This document shows positions 1-8,282 of a DNA stretch of 64,000 nt, piece by piece; position 1 is the stretch's first letter, and each line of letters opens with the position of its first letter. The position numbers and the translations under genes are program-made. Under the pieces are notes generated by a model, which ran no database searches, was not told the origin of the DNA, and was given only the letters and a program-made list of their open reading frames with translations. Origin of the DNA: Kerstersia gyiorum (GTDB lineage Bacteria > Pseudomonadota > Gammaproteobacteria > Burkholderiales > Burkholderiaceae_B); NCBI RefSeq assembly GCF_004216755.1, contig NZ_SGWZ01000006.1, forward strand, positions 161,509 through 225,508, written 5' to 3'.

Positions 1-1
1 T

Positions 2-757
2 CCGGAAGGACTGCCGCTGGCGACCATCGCCGACACCCTGCAGATCCCCCGCAGCGCCGCCCACCGCCTGCTCGCCGAGCTATCGGATTGCGGCTACGTG
101 CGCCAGGTACGCGCCCATGGCGATTACGTCCTGACCACCAAGCTGGCCTCACTGGGCATGAGTTTTCTTTCCAATACCGGCGTACAGGATATCGCCCAGC
201 CCATCCTCGACCGGCTCGCCGAACTGTCCGGAGAATTCGTGCGTCTGGGCGTGATCGACGGCGAGAGCATTGCCTGGCTGGCGCGCGCCCAGGGCGCCCG
301 CACCGGCCTGCGCTATGACCCGGAAATGGGCATGGAAGCCCGGCTTTCCTGTTCCGCTTCCGGCCATGCATGGCTGCTGACGCTGCCCGACGAACGCGCC
401 ATCGAAATGGTGGCGCGCCAGGGCTTCGGCAAGCGCGAAGATTACGGCCCCAATGCGCCGCAGACCGTACATGAACTGCTGGCCTGCCTGGAAGCCGCCC
501 GCACGCGCGGCTTCAGCATGACCACCGACACGTTCATGGCGGGCATGGCAGCCATGGCCGCCCCCATCCGGCGTGCCAACCAGCCGGCCACCGGCACTAT
601 CAGCATCGCTGGCCCGGCCTCGCGCATGACGCCCGAGCGCATGCTGGAACTGGGCCCGGCCCTGCTGGAAGCCGCTGCCGAAATGGCCGCCTCCGGCGGA
701 GTTTCCATGCTGGCGGGCAGCTCCAACCGCCAGGCCGGCCACCCCGTCCTCAACTGA
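2..757 (+). CDS. IclR-family transcriptional regulator (5' end outside window)
   Basis: The reading frame is open from base 2, so the start codon lies upstream and 251 residues are visible. The first residues are the C-terminal half of an N-terminal winged helix-turn-helix (LPLATIADTLQIPRSAAHRL, then LLAELSDCGYV), placing this in the IclR family. The remainder is the effector-binding domain, with the usual late segment ISIAGPASRMTPERM. IclR proteins bind small acids and repress or activate neighbouring catabolic genes. It reads toward the AraC-type gene, whose stop codon overlaps its own end by a few bases, so the two are convergent. It may control the SDR/flavoprotein/ABC operon or genes left of the window. 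Family assignment is firm; the target is inferred. Confidence 0.88.
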   Translation, partial: PEGLPLATIADTLQIPRSAAHRLLAELSDCGYVRQVRAHGDYVLTTKLASLGMSFLSNTGVQDIAQPILDRLAELSGEFVRLGVIDGESIAWLARAQGARTGLRYDPEMGMEARLSCSASGHAWLLTLPDERAIEMVARQGFGKREDYGPNAPQTVHELLACLEAARTRGFSMTTDTFMAGMAAMAAPIRRANQPATGTISIAGPASRMTPERMLELGPALLEAAAEMAASGGVSMLAGSSNRQAGHPVLN

Positions 758-1706
758 CCCCTTCCGCCCTGCGGCGCGCTTCCGGCGCCGCGTCTGGCGG
801 CAAGGCCACCTCCCGTATCTGGCTCAGCGCCTGCTTCCTGAAGGCGCTGGGGCTGGTGCCCGCGTGCTTGCGGAAAAAGCGCCCGAAGTACGCCTCGTCC
901 TGGAAGCCCAGGGCGGTGGATATCTGCTTGATGCTTCCCATGGTGTAGACCAGATTGCGCTTGGCCTCGTGCAGAAGGCGCGCCTGGATGACCGCCAACG
1001 CCGACATGCCCAGCGCCTCGCGGCAGATGCGCGTCAACTGGCCAACCGTCAGCCCCAGTTCATTGGCGTAATCCGCCAGGGGCCGATGGGTCTTGAACCA
1101 GGCTTCGACCTGCGCCCGGAAACGTTCCAGATGCGCCGCCTTGCGCGGCGAAAATGATTCGGGCTTGACCACCGGCGCCTGGGTGATGCGCGCGACCTGC
1201 ACCAGCAATGCCGTCAACAGCGACAGACTGGCTGCGCGCTGCCCCAGCGCCGGCACGCGCCATTCCCGCTGAATCGCCAGAATCAGCGGCATCAGCGCAT
1301 CGGCATGCGGCGTATCACGCGGGAAGTTCATCACCAGCGGCGTATGCAACACCTCCAGCAGCTCCGGCATGATGATCTGCGCCAAGGATTCCAGCGGCCC
1401 CTGCGCCGCCGTGATGACCGCACCATCCACGGGTGGCGCCCACTGAAAACCATGCACGATCCGTGCGGGTGCCACGATCAGGCAAGGTGCCTGGGCCTGC
1501 CAGCGCTTTTCGTCCAGCAATACCTCTCCGCCACCGGCCGTCACCAGCAGGATCTGCACGCAGCCGTCATGCAGGTGCGGCTGAATATTCCAGTTGTAGA
1601 GCCCGGACCGTTGAGGAATCCATTCAAAATCAAAGAGGGTATCCCAGACCTCGGGGGCCTGGTCGCCATATAGCGCGTAGTTCGGTATGGACCGCAGCAG
1701 TCCCAT
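750..1706 (-). CDS. AraC-family regulator, PobR-like
   Basis: This 318-residue protein has an N-terminal cupin-like sensing domain (HLHDGCVQILLVTAGGGEVL, about residues 45-65) and a C-terminal AraC double helix-turn-helix (ADYANELGLTVGQLTRICRE and IKQISTALGFQDEAYFGRFF). The layout and the opening MGLLRSIPNYALYG resemble PobR, the activator of p-hydroxybenzoate hydroxylase, but the ligand cannot be read from sequence. I chose the ATG at 1706 because AGGGAG lies seven bases before it; the open frame continues to 1850 without a better start. It is transcribed away from the SDR-flavoprotein-ABC operon that starts at 1959, so it is the most likely regulator of that operon. Confidence 0.85.
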   Translation of the reverse strand: MGLLRSIPNYALYGDQAPEVWDTLFDFEWIPQRSGLYNWNIQPHLHDGCVQILLVTAGGGEVLLDEKRWQAQAPCLIVAPARIVHGFQWAPPVDGAVITAAQGPLESLAQIIMPELLEVLHTPLVMNFPRDTPHADALMPLILAIQREWRVPALGQRAASLSLLTALLVQVARITQAPVVKPESFSPRKAAHLERFRAQVEAWFKTHRPLADYANELGLTVGQLTRICREALGMSALAVIQARLLHEAKRNLVYTMGSIKQISTALGFQDEAYFGRFFRKHAGTSPSAFRKQALSQIREVALPPDAAPEARRRAEGVS

Positions 1707-1758
1707 GGATGTGCTCCCTGATATGCACGAAATATCCATTTCGGCGCCGGAATCGTCA

Positions 1759-1819
1759 CTAGGTGATATCCCTAGAAGCCGAGCAAATGCACGATTCGTC
1801 CTGTCCTTTGCAGGAATCG
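1759..1819. promoter_or_regulatory. Candidate operators between the PobR-like gene and the SDR operon
   Basis: Two inverted repeats lie in the 252-bp divergent gap. The first is CTAGG-TGATATC-CCTAG (1759-1775). The second is CGATTC at 1792 and CCTG at 1800, mirrored by CAGG-AATCG at 1811-1819. Both sit between the two divergent starts, where an AraC or IclR protein would bind. No clear -35/-10 pair was recognised. The assignment is positional inference. Confidence 0.3.
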
Positions 1820-1958
1820 CAACCCCGCCGTTGTGCGAACCCGCCCACAATCCGCCCCATCAGCCCAGAGAACGGCACGCCGCCCCCCTGACCCGCAGGC
1901 AGCGCAGCGCGCCTTCCCCGGCCTTCTGTTCCTCTCTTTTCCCTTGCCAGGAGCCCCC

Positions 1959-2804
1959 ATGGTTTCCCCTCTTCCCCGCAATTCAGTAGAAGACTGGCTG
2001 GCGCTGCGCGGTCGCGTCGCGGTTGTCACCGGCGCGGCCAGCGGCATAGGCGCCGCCATTGCCAGCAGCCTGTCGCAGGCGGGCGCCAGCGTCGCGCTGC
2101 TGGACCGGGACATTCCGGCCGCGCAACGCCTGGCCGACAGCCTGGCGTTGCGCGGCGGGCAGGCCATGGCCGTGGCCTGCGACACCGCCAGCGAAACCTC
2201 GACCCGCGATGCCGCTCAACATGTGCAGGCCAACCTGGGCGCAGCCAGCATCCTCGTGAACAACGCCGGGCTGCTGCGCTCTTCGGCGCTGGCCGACGTC
2301 AGCCTGGAAGAATGGAACCAGATCCTCGCCGTCAATCTCACCGGCTATTTGCTGTGCGCCCGCGCCTTCGCCCCGCAACTGCGCAAGCAGGGCGACGGCA
2401 GCATCGTCAACATTGCTTCCATCGCCGCCCGTTTTCCGCAGACCCGCAGCGGCGCCTACAGCGCCAGCAAGGCCGGCATCCTGCTGCTGTCGCGCCAATT
2501 GGCCGCCGAATGGGGGCAATCGGGCATTCGCAGCAATGCCATCTGCCCGGGCATGATCCGCACCCCGCTGTCCGCCACGTTCTATGCCCAGCCCGGCGTG
2601 GAAGCCGCCAGGGCCGCCATGACGGCCAGCCGCCGCGTGGGCGAACCCGAGGATATCGCCAACGCCGTGCTGTTCCTTGCCAGCCCCCGCGCGGGTTATG
2701 TCAATGGTGCGGAACTGATGGTCGATGGCGGCATGTCCTCAATGCTGATGGACATGGTGCCGCGTCCGGGCTTCAACCACGGCGGCGCCACCCAGGCCGC
2801 CTGA
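1959..2804 (+). CDS. Short-chain dehydrogenase/reductase (SDR)
   Basis: This is a classical 281-residue SDR, an NAD(P)-dependent oxidoreductase acting on a hydroxyl or carbonyl group. It has the cofactor motif TGAASGIG (24-31), NNAG (101-104) and a complete catalytic tetrad N126, S154, Y167, K171 (YSASK). The ATG at 1959 follows AGGAG by a normal spacing; the open frame extends upstream without another good start. The D50 after the second strand (VALLDRD) is typical of NAD rather than NADP preference. It is the first gene of the operon with a KstD-like flavoprotein, a NIPSNAP protein and an ABC importer, suggesting oxidation of an imported alicyclic or aromatic compound. The exact substrate is unknown. 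Confidence 0.9.
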   Translation: MVSPLPRNSVEDWLALRGRVAVVTGAASGIGAAIASSLSQAGASVALLDRDIPAAQRLADSLALRGGQAMAVACDTASETSTRDAAQHVQANLGAASILVNNAGLLRSSALADVSLEEWNQILAVNLTGYLLCARAFAPQLRKQGDGSIVNIASIAARFPQTRSGAYSASKAGILLLSRQLAAEWGQSGIRSNAICPGMIRTPLSATFYAQPGVEAARAAMTASRRVGEPEDIANAVLFLASPRAGYVNGAELMVDGGMSSMLMDMVPRPGFNHGGATQAA

Positions 2805-2865
2805 GCCCCAATCATGCTGGCGCGCGGCCAGTCACGGATCCGCGCACCACAAGGAGATTCTTTGC

Positions 2866-4599
2866 ATGACCCCATCCCAACAGGAAACCCTCATCCGCTG
2901 CGACCTGCTGGTTGTCGGCGCCGGTGCGGGCGGCATGTCCACCGCCATCGTCGCCAGCAAGCACGGCCTGGATGTCGTCATCGTCGAAAAGGCGCCGGTA
3001 TTTGGCGGCACCACGGCCTTTTCCGGCGGCGTGCTGTGGATTCCCGGCAACCGCATTTCACGCGAAGCCGGCGCCCAGGATAGCCGCAGCGCCGCTGAAA
3101 CCTACCTGCGCCACGAGATCGGCCAGCACTACGACGCCGAAGCCGTCCAGGCCTTCCTGGACAACGGCCCGGACATGGTCGATTTCTTCACCCGGGAAAC
3201 CTCGGTGCGCTTCGTGCCCACGCTGTATCCCGACTATCACCCCACCGCGCCCGGCGGCGTGGACGTGGGCCGCTCCATCCTCGCCGCGCCCTTCGATATC
3301 CGCGCGCTGGGCCAGGATATGGCGCGCCTGCGGCCGCCACTGGAAACCATCACCTTCATGGGGATGATGTTCAACTCATCGAACGCCGACCTGAAGCATT
3401 TCTTCCGCGCGACGAAATCACTGACATCGTTCAGCTATGTCGCCCGCCGGCTGGCGCGCCACCTGCTGGAGCTGCTGCGCTACCGGCGCGGCATACAGGT
3501 CACCAGCGGCAATGCGCTGGCGGCGCGGCTGGCCAAGAGTGCGCTGGACCAGGGCATCGCCATCCATACCTCGACCCAGGTACGCGAACTGCTGCGCGAT
3601 GGCGAACGCATCACCGGCGCCCTCGCCGATGCCCCGGCGGGCCGCCTGCGCATCGAAGCCAGCCGGGGCGTGGTCCTGGCCTGCGGCGGTTTTCCGCATG
3701 ACCAGGAACGCCTGCGCCAGGCCTTTCCCCATGTCAGGCGCGGCGGCACGCACCTGTCCCCCGGCCCCAGCGACAACACTGGCGACGGCGGCCGGCTGGC
3801 GGAACAGGCCGGCGGCATCGTGGACATCCGCTTTCCCGCGCCGGCCGCCTGGATGCCCGTCTCACGCGTCCCGCTCGGCGGCGGTCGCCACGGCGTGTTT
3901 CCCCATCTGCTGGACCGCTACAAGCCGGGCATCATCGGCGTCACCCGCGCAGGCCGGCGCTTCACCAATGAATCCGAGTCCTACCACGATGTCGGGGCCG
4001 CCATGATCGAAGCCTGCAGCAGCGCCCAGGAAACCGAAATGTGGCTGGTCTGCGACCGGACAGCCATTGCCCGGTACGGACTGGGCTACGCCAAGCCCGC
4101 CCCCCTGCCGCTGGGGCCGCATCTGCGCAGCGGCTACCTGACGAGCGGCAAGACCCTGGCGGAACTGGCCCGCAACACCGGCATTGATGCTGCCGGGCTG
4201 GAGGCCACCGTACGTGAATACAACCAGGGCGCCGTCCACGGCGAAGACCGCCAATTCGGCCGTGGCAGCACCAGTTTCAACCGCTACCTGGCAGACCCGG
4301 AACACCAGCCCAACCCCTGCGTGGCCCCGATACAGGATAGCCCCTTCTATGCGCTGCGCGTCATCATGGGTGATCTCGGCACGTTCGACGGCATCCGTAC
4401 CGCCGTCACGGGTGAAGTCCTGCGACCGGACAACAGCATCATTCCCGGCCTCTATGCCGTGGGCAACGACCGCGCCAGCGTCATGGGTGGCACCTATCCG
4501 GGCGCCGGCATCACGCTCGGCCCCATCCTGACCTTCGGCTACATCACGGGCCGCCATATCGCCCGGCAAACCCCATCCACCGCACGGAGCCAGCCATGA
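2866..4599 (+). CDS. FAD-dependent oxidoreductase, 3-ketosteroid-dehydrogenase-like
   Basis: This 577-residue flavoprotein belongs to the fumarate reductase/3-ketosteroid delta-1-dehydrogenase superfamily. It has the N-terminal FAD dinucleotide motif GAGAGG (18-23), the segment FGGTTAFSGGVLWIPGN seen in KstD enzymes, and a C-terminal GGTYPGAGITLGP loop that in KstD carries the catalytic Tyr-Pro-Gly-x-Gly. Such enzymes introduce a C=C bond next to a ketone, or reduce one. AAGGAG lies before the ATG. It follows the SDR by 61 bp and overlaps the next gene by ATGA, so they are co-translated. Together with the SDR it suggests alcohol-to-ketone oxidation followed by dehydrogenation on a cyclic substrate. 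No other steroid genes are visible, so 'steroid' should not be read as the substrate. Confidence 0.85.
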   Translation: MTPSQQETLIRCDLLVVGAGAGGMSTAIVASKHGLDVVIVEKAPVFGGTTAFSGGVLWIPGNRISREAGAQDSRSAAETYLRHEIGQHYDAEAVQAFLDNGPDMVDFFTRETSVRFVPTLYPDYHPTAPGGVDVGRSILAAPFDIRALGQDMARLRPPLETITFMGMMFNSSNADLKHFFRATKSLTSFSYVARRLARHLLELLRYRRGIQVTSGNALAARLAKSALDQGIAIHTSTQVRELLRDGERITGALADAPAGRLRIEASRGVVLACGGFPHDQERLRQAFPHVRRGGTHLSPGPSDNTGDGGRLAEQAGGIVDIRFPAPAAWMPVSRVPLGGGRHGVFPHLLDRYKPGIIGVTRAGRRFTNESESYHDVGAAMIEACSSAQETEMWLVCDRTAIARYGLGYAKPAPLPLGPHLRSGYLTSGKTLAELARNTGIDAAGLEATVREYNQGAVHGEDRQFGRGSTSFNRYLADPEHQPNPCVAPIQDSPFYALRVIMGDLGTFDGIRTAVTGEVLRPDNSIIPGLYAVGNDRASVMGGTYPGAGITLGPILTFGYITGRHIARQTPSTARSQP

Positions 4600-4940
4600 A
4601 CCGCAAGCCCCTGATCGACCATCGCACCTACACCATCGCACCGCGCAAGATGGCGGAGTTCCTGGAGGTTTTCGACCGCCTCGCCATGCCGGTGCTCCAG
4701 CGCACGCTGGGCCAGCCCATTGGCTTTTACACCAGCCACGTAGGCGCGCTGAACCAGGTGGTGCACCTGTGGGCCTACGAGGACCTGGCCGACTACGAGC
4801 GCCGCAGCCAGGCACGTGACAGCGACCCGGATTTCCCCGCCTACCTGCAGGCTTCCGGCCACCTCATCGTGGCCCAGGAGAACCGCCTGCTGCGCCGCGC
4901 CGAGCTGCCGTCCTGCCAGACGGACAGCGGCGCCGGCTGA
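4596..4940 (+). CDS. NIPSNAP-family protein
   Basis: This small 114-residue protein carries the NIPSNAP fold (ferredoxin-like alpha/beta barrel): DHRTYTIAPRKMAEFLEVF at the start, then GFYTSHVGALNQVVHLWAYE. NIPSNAP proteins often accompany catabolic dehydrogenases and are thought to be small-molecule-handling or accessory proteins, but no reaction is established for this type. Its start codon overlaps the flavoprotein stop (ATGA at 4596-4599), indicating translational coupling and a role in the same pathway. The stop at 4938-4940 is 46 bp before the permease gene. Confidence 0.85.
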   Translation: MNRKPLIDHRTYTIAPRKMAEFLEVFDRLAMPVLQRTLGQPIGFYTSHVGALNQVVHLWAYEDLADYERRSQARDSDPDFPAYLQASGHLIVAQENRLLRRAELPSCQTDSGAG

Positions 4941-4986
4941 GCCCCCTCCGTTCCGCAACCAATACATACAAGAGGAGACTTTGCGG

Positions 4987-5838
4987 ATGACAAGCATCAA
5001 TCTATTCAACGGACTGGTCTATGGCGCGCTGCTGATCGTCATGTCCTCCGGGCTGGCGCTGATCTACGGCTTGCGCCGGGTCGTCAATTTCGCCCACGGT
5101 TCGCTCTACATGCTGGGCGCCTATATCGGCTACAGCATCGCCAGCCAGGGCGGCTTCTGGCTGGCCCTGGTTGCCGTCCCGCTCATCATGCTGGGCCTGG
5201 GCGCCTTGCTGGACCGCTACTGCTTCCGCCTGCTGCAGGACCGCAACCCGCTCACCGTCGTGCTGGTGACCTTCGGCCTGCTGCTGATCCTGGAAGACCT
5301 GGTACAGACCATATGGGGCCGCAGCAACCTGTCGCTGGCCGCGCCCGCGCTGTTGAACACATCAGTCAGCCTGTTCGGCACGCCGGTGCCGGCCTATCGC
5401 ATCGCCGTACTGGTGGTGGGCCTGGCCGTGGCGCTGGGGCTGGCGGCCTGGCTGCGCTTTTCCCGTATCGGCCTCTATGTGCGCGCCGCCAGCACCGACC
5501 CGACCACGACAGCCATGCAGGGCGTCAATACCGACCGCCTCAGCGCGCTCGTCGTGGGCCTGGGCACCGCCCTGGCCGGACTGGCGGGTGTGGTGGCCGC
5601 GCCCTTCCTGTCCCTCTCGCCCACGATGAACAGCGACGTGCTGATCGACTCTTTCGTCGTGGTCGTGGTAGGCGGGCTGGGCAGTTTGTCGGGCGCCTTC
5701 ATCGCGGCACTGGCCCTGGGGCAGATTCAGGCGCTGGGCGCGATCTACCTGCCCGGACTGGCTGCCGTGCTGCCCTTCATCCTGATGATTGCCGTACTGC
5801 TCTGGAGGCCCGCCGGACTGGCCGGGAACCGCACATGA
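4987..5838 (+). CDS. livH: Branched-chain-amino-acid-type ABC transporter permease, LivH family
   Basis: This 283-residue inner-membrane permease has about eight hydrophobic segments and the LivH signature (GLVYGALLIVMSSGLALIYG, then VNFAHGSLYMLGAY). With LivM it forms the membrane channel of a HAAT-type importer. I chose the ATG at 4987, preceded by AGAGGAG; the longer frame from 4816 runs through the NIPSNAP gene and is not used. Its stop overlaps the livM start (ATGA). Despite the name, HAAT importers carry many carboxylates and aromatic acids, and the operon context favours a catabolic substrate over leucine. Confidence 0.92.
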   Translation: MTSINLFNGLVYGALLIVMSSGLALIYGLRRVVNFAHGSLYMLGAYIGYSIASQGGFWLALVAVPLIMLGLGALLDRYCFRLLQDRNPLTVVLVTFGLLLILEDLVQTIWGRSNLSLAAPALLNTSVSLFGTPVPAYRIAVLVVGLAVALGLAAWLRFSRIGLYVRAASTDPTTTAMQGVNTDRLSALVVGLGTALAGLAGVVAAPFLSLSPTMNSDVLIDSFVVVVVGGLGSLSGAFIAALALGQIQALGAIYLPGLAAVLPFILMIAVLLWRPAGLAGNRT

Positions 5839-6824
5839 CATCCCTGACCCCATTGAAGCCCCGTGCCCTGGCCCCTGCCACACTGCTGCTGCGCACCCTG
5901 GCGGCGCTGGCTGCCGGCCTGCTGGTTGCCACACAGGTGCAATCCGCCATGCTGCTGTCCTTGCTGACGCAGGCCACCATCTTTGCCATCTTCGCGCTTG
6001 GCGTCGGCCTGCTGCTGCGCCAGAACGGCATGGTGAGCTTCGGCCATGCCGCCTTCTACGGGCTGGCTGGCTATGTTGCCGCCATCCTGATGCAGCATGC
6101 CGTACCGGCCGAAGCCGTCGTCCTCCTGACCCTCCTCATCATGGCGCTGTTTTCCTGCCTGCTGGGGCTGGTCATCGTGCGCGTGCCCGGCATTGCCTTC
6201 GGCATGCTGACACTGGCCGTCGGCCAGATGTTCTTCCAGCTGGCGTCGACATCGCGCTCGCTGACCGGCGGCGCCGACGGCATGTACCTGGACTGGCCGG
6301 CGCGCCTGTTCGGCGTGCCGATAGCGCTCATCCAGCGCCAGGACGTGCTGTTTTCCATCAGCTGGACCCTGCTGGTGCTGTGCATCGCCGGCCTGGCCGC
6401 GCTGCTGTCGACCCGCTTCGGCCGCGTGACCGAAGCCGTGCGCGACAACGAGGAGCGGGCGCGCTTCATCGGGATCCGCACGCTGATGCCGCGTGTCGCC
6501 ATTTTCACGCTATCGGCGCTGGTCACCAGCCTGGCGGGCCTGCTGTCGGTACTGAATACCGGCTTCATTTCTCCGGAAAGCCTGCACTGGAGCGTCTCCG
6601 GCTCGGCGCTGATGATGGTCATCATCGGCGGCTTTCGCACGCTCTGGGGGCCAGCGCTGGGCGCCATCGTGTTCTTCCTGGCGCGCGACCTGATCGGCGA
6701 TTACGCGCAGCACTGGCTGGCCATATTCGGCACGGCGCTGATCCTCATCATCGTGTTTTCGCCCGAAGGCATAGGCGGCGCCTTGCAACGCCTGTGCCAA
6801 CGCCGCCGCCCGCAACGTACCTGA
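5835..6824 (+). CDS. livM: Branched-chain-amino-acid-type ABC transporter permease, LivM family
   Basis: This is the second 329-residue membrane subunit of the importer. It has hydrophobic segments throughout and the LivM landmarks NGMVSFGHAAFYGLAGY, the cytoplasmic loop EAVRDNEERARFIGIRT that contacts the ATPase, and SALMMVIIGGFRTLWGPALG. It starts by ATGA overlap with livH and is followed 11 bp later by livG. It forms a heterodimer with LivH. Confidence 0.92.
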   Translation: MTSLTPLKPRALAPATLLLRTLAALAAGLLVATQVQSAMLLSLLTQATIFAIFALGVGLLLRQNGMVSFGHAAFYGLAGYVAAILMQHAVPAEAVVLLTLLIMALFSCLLGLVIVRVPGIAFGMLTLAVGQMFFQLASTSRSLTGGADGMYLDWPARLFGVPIALIQRQDVLFSISWTLLVLCIAGLAALLSTRFGRVTEAVRDNEERARFIGIRTLMPRVAIFTLSALVTSLAGLLSVLNTGFISPESLHWSVSGSALMMVIIGGFRTLWGPALGAIVFFLARDLIGDYAQHWLAIFGTALILIIVFSPEGIGGALQRLCQRRRPQRT

Positions 6825-6835
6825 GAGGCCCCGCC

Positions 6836-7555
6836 ATGCAACAGAACATCCTTGAAGTCCGCGACATCGCCGTGCACTACGGCGGCGTGAAAGCGGTGGA
6901 CGGCGTGAATTTTGCCGTGGCGCGCGGCCAGATCCACGGCCTGATCGGCCCCAACGGCGCAGGCAAATCCACTGTGATCGACGCCATCACCGGCAGGCGC
7001 CGCCCCACCCGAGGGCAGGTCCTGCTCAACGGCCGGGACGTCACTGCACTGGGCGTGATCGAACGCCGCCAGCTCGGCCTGGCCCGGTCCTTCCAACGCA
7101 CCAGCATCTTTCCCGACATGCGCGTGTATGACCAGATCGAATTGGCAGCCTGCAAGGTCGGCGCCCGGCACCCCGAAGCCAACACCGAAGAAGTGCTGCG
7201 CCAGCTCGAATTGAGCCCGATGGCGCAGCTGACTGCCGCGGAACTGGGCTATGGCGAACAACGCCGCCTGGACCTGGCGCTGGCGCTGGTCGGCCAGCCT
7301 TCGCTGCTGCTGCTGGACGAACCCATGGCCGGCCTGTCGGCGCAGGAATCGGAAGACCTGGCGCAGCACCTGCAAACACTGGCGCAGCAATGGTCGGTGT
7401 CGGTGCTGCTGGTGGAGCACGACATGGACATCGTCTTCGGCATCAGCGATGCCGTCACTGTCTTTGAACTCGGCCGTGTCATCGCCAGCGGCGAGCCGGC
7501 CTCGGTCCGCGCACATCCGCGCGTACGCGAAGCCTATCTCGGGAGCGCCGCATGA
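6836..7555 (+). CDS. livG: ABC transporter ATP-binding protein, LivG family
   Basis: A 239-residue ATPase with Walker A GPNGAGKS (38-45), the degenerate ABC signature LGYGEQRRLDLALAL, Walker B LLLLDEPMAGL and the H-loop LLVEHDMD. The C-terminal FELGRVIASGEPASVRAHPR followed by VREAYLG is typical of LivG. It pairs with LivF to power the importer. Its stop overlaps the livF start by ATGA. Confidence 0.92.
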   Translation: MQQNILEVRDIAVHYGGVKAVDGVNFAVARGQIHGLIGPNGAGKSTVIDAITGRRRPTRGQVLLNGRDVTALGVIERRQLGLARSFQRTSIFPDMRVYDQIELAACKVGARHPEANTEEVLRQLELSPMAQLTAAELGYGEQRRLDLALALVGQPSLLLLDEPMAGLSAQESEDLAQHLQTLAQQWSVSVLLVEHDMDIVFGISDAVTVFELGRVIASGEPASVRAHPRVREAYLGSAA

Positions 7556-8250
7556 ATACCGTCCTGCAAGTCAGGGATCTGCAATCCTATTATGGCGCCG
7601 CGCACATCCTGCACGGCCTGTCGCTGGAAATCCAGGCCGGCGAGCGCGTCGCGCTGATCGGCCGCAACGGCGTCGGCAAGACCACGCTGGTCAATTCGCT
7701 GCTCGGGCTGGCCAGCGTGCGCGGCGGCAGCATGCACATCGGCGGCAAGGCCATTGCACGGCCGCGCCCCTATATGGCAACCCGGCAGGGCATGGCCGTC
7801 GTGCCGCAGGGCCGGCGCATCGTCGCCAATCTGAGCGTCGAGGAAAACCTGCTGCTGGGGGCCGCCTGCGGCCACGCCGGCCACTGGAACGTACCACGCA
7901 TCTACGAGCTGTTCCCCATCCTGCGTGAGCGCGCCCATACGCCTGGCACAGCGCTGTCTGGCGGGCAGCAACAGATGCTGGCCATCGGGCGCGCCCTGAT
8001 GTCCAACCCGACGCTGGTCGTCCTGGACGAACCCACCGAAGGCCTGGCGCCGGTCATCGTCGATCAGCTGGCCGACATTTTCAATCTGGTGGCCGATCAG
8101 GGCACCGCCCTGCTGCTCATCGAGCAGAACCTCAGCCTGGTGGCGCGCGTGGCCCGGCGCTACTACGCCATGGCCAAGGGCGCCATCACCGGCACCGGCC
8201 AGATCGACGCAGACAGCTTGCGCGCATTGCGCGAGCACGTAGTGGCCTGA
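7552..8250 (+). CDS. livF: ABC transporter ATP-binding protein, LivF family
   Basis: A 232-residue ATPase with Walker A GRNGVGKT (37-44), ABC signature LSGGQQQMLAIGRAL, Walker B LVVLDEPTEGLAP and H-loop LLIEQNLS. It is the second nucleotide-binding subunit of the HAAT importer, coupled to livG by an ATGA overlap and followed 32 bp later by the binding-protein gene. Confidence 0.92.
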   Translation: MNTVLQVRDLQSYYGAAHILHGLSLEIQAGERVALIGRNGVGKTTLVNSLLGLASVRGGSMHIGGKAIARPRPYMATRQGMAVVPQGRRIVANLSVEENLLLGAACGHAGHWNVPRIYELFPILRERAHTPGTALSGGQQQMLAIGRALMSNPTLVVLDEPTEGLAPVIVDQLADIFNLVADQGTALLLIEQNLSLVARVARRYYAMAKGAITGTGQIDADSLRALREHVVA

Positions 8251-8282
8251 GCACCAGGCCGACAATAACCAAGGAGACAAAC

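Noticed and set aside
2866..4599. Naming the flavoprotein a steroid dehydrogenase
   Set aside because: The motifs place it in the KstD superfamily, but no other steroid catabolism gene is present.
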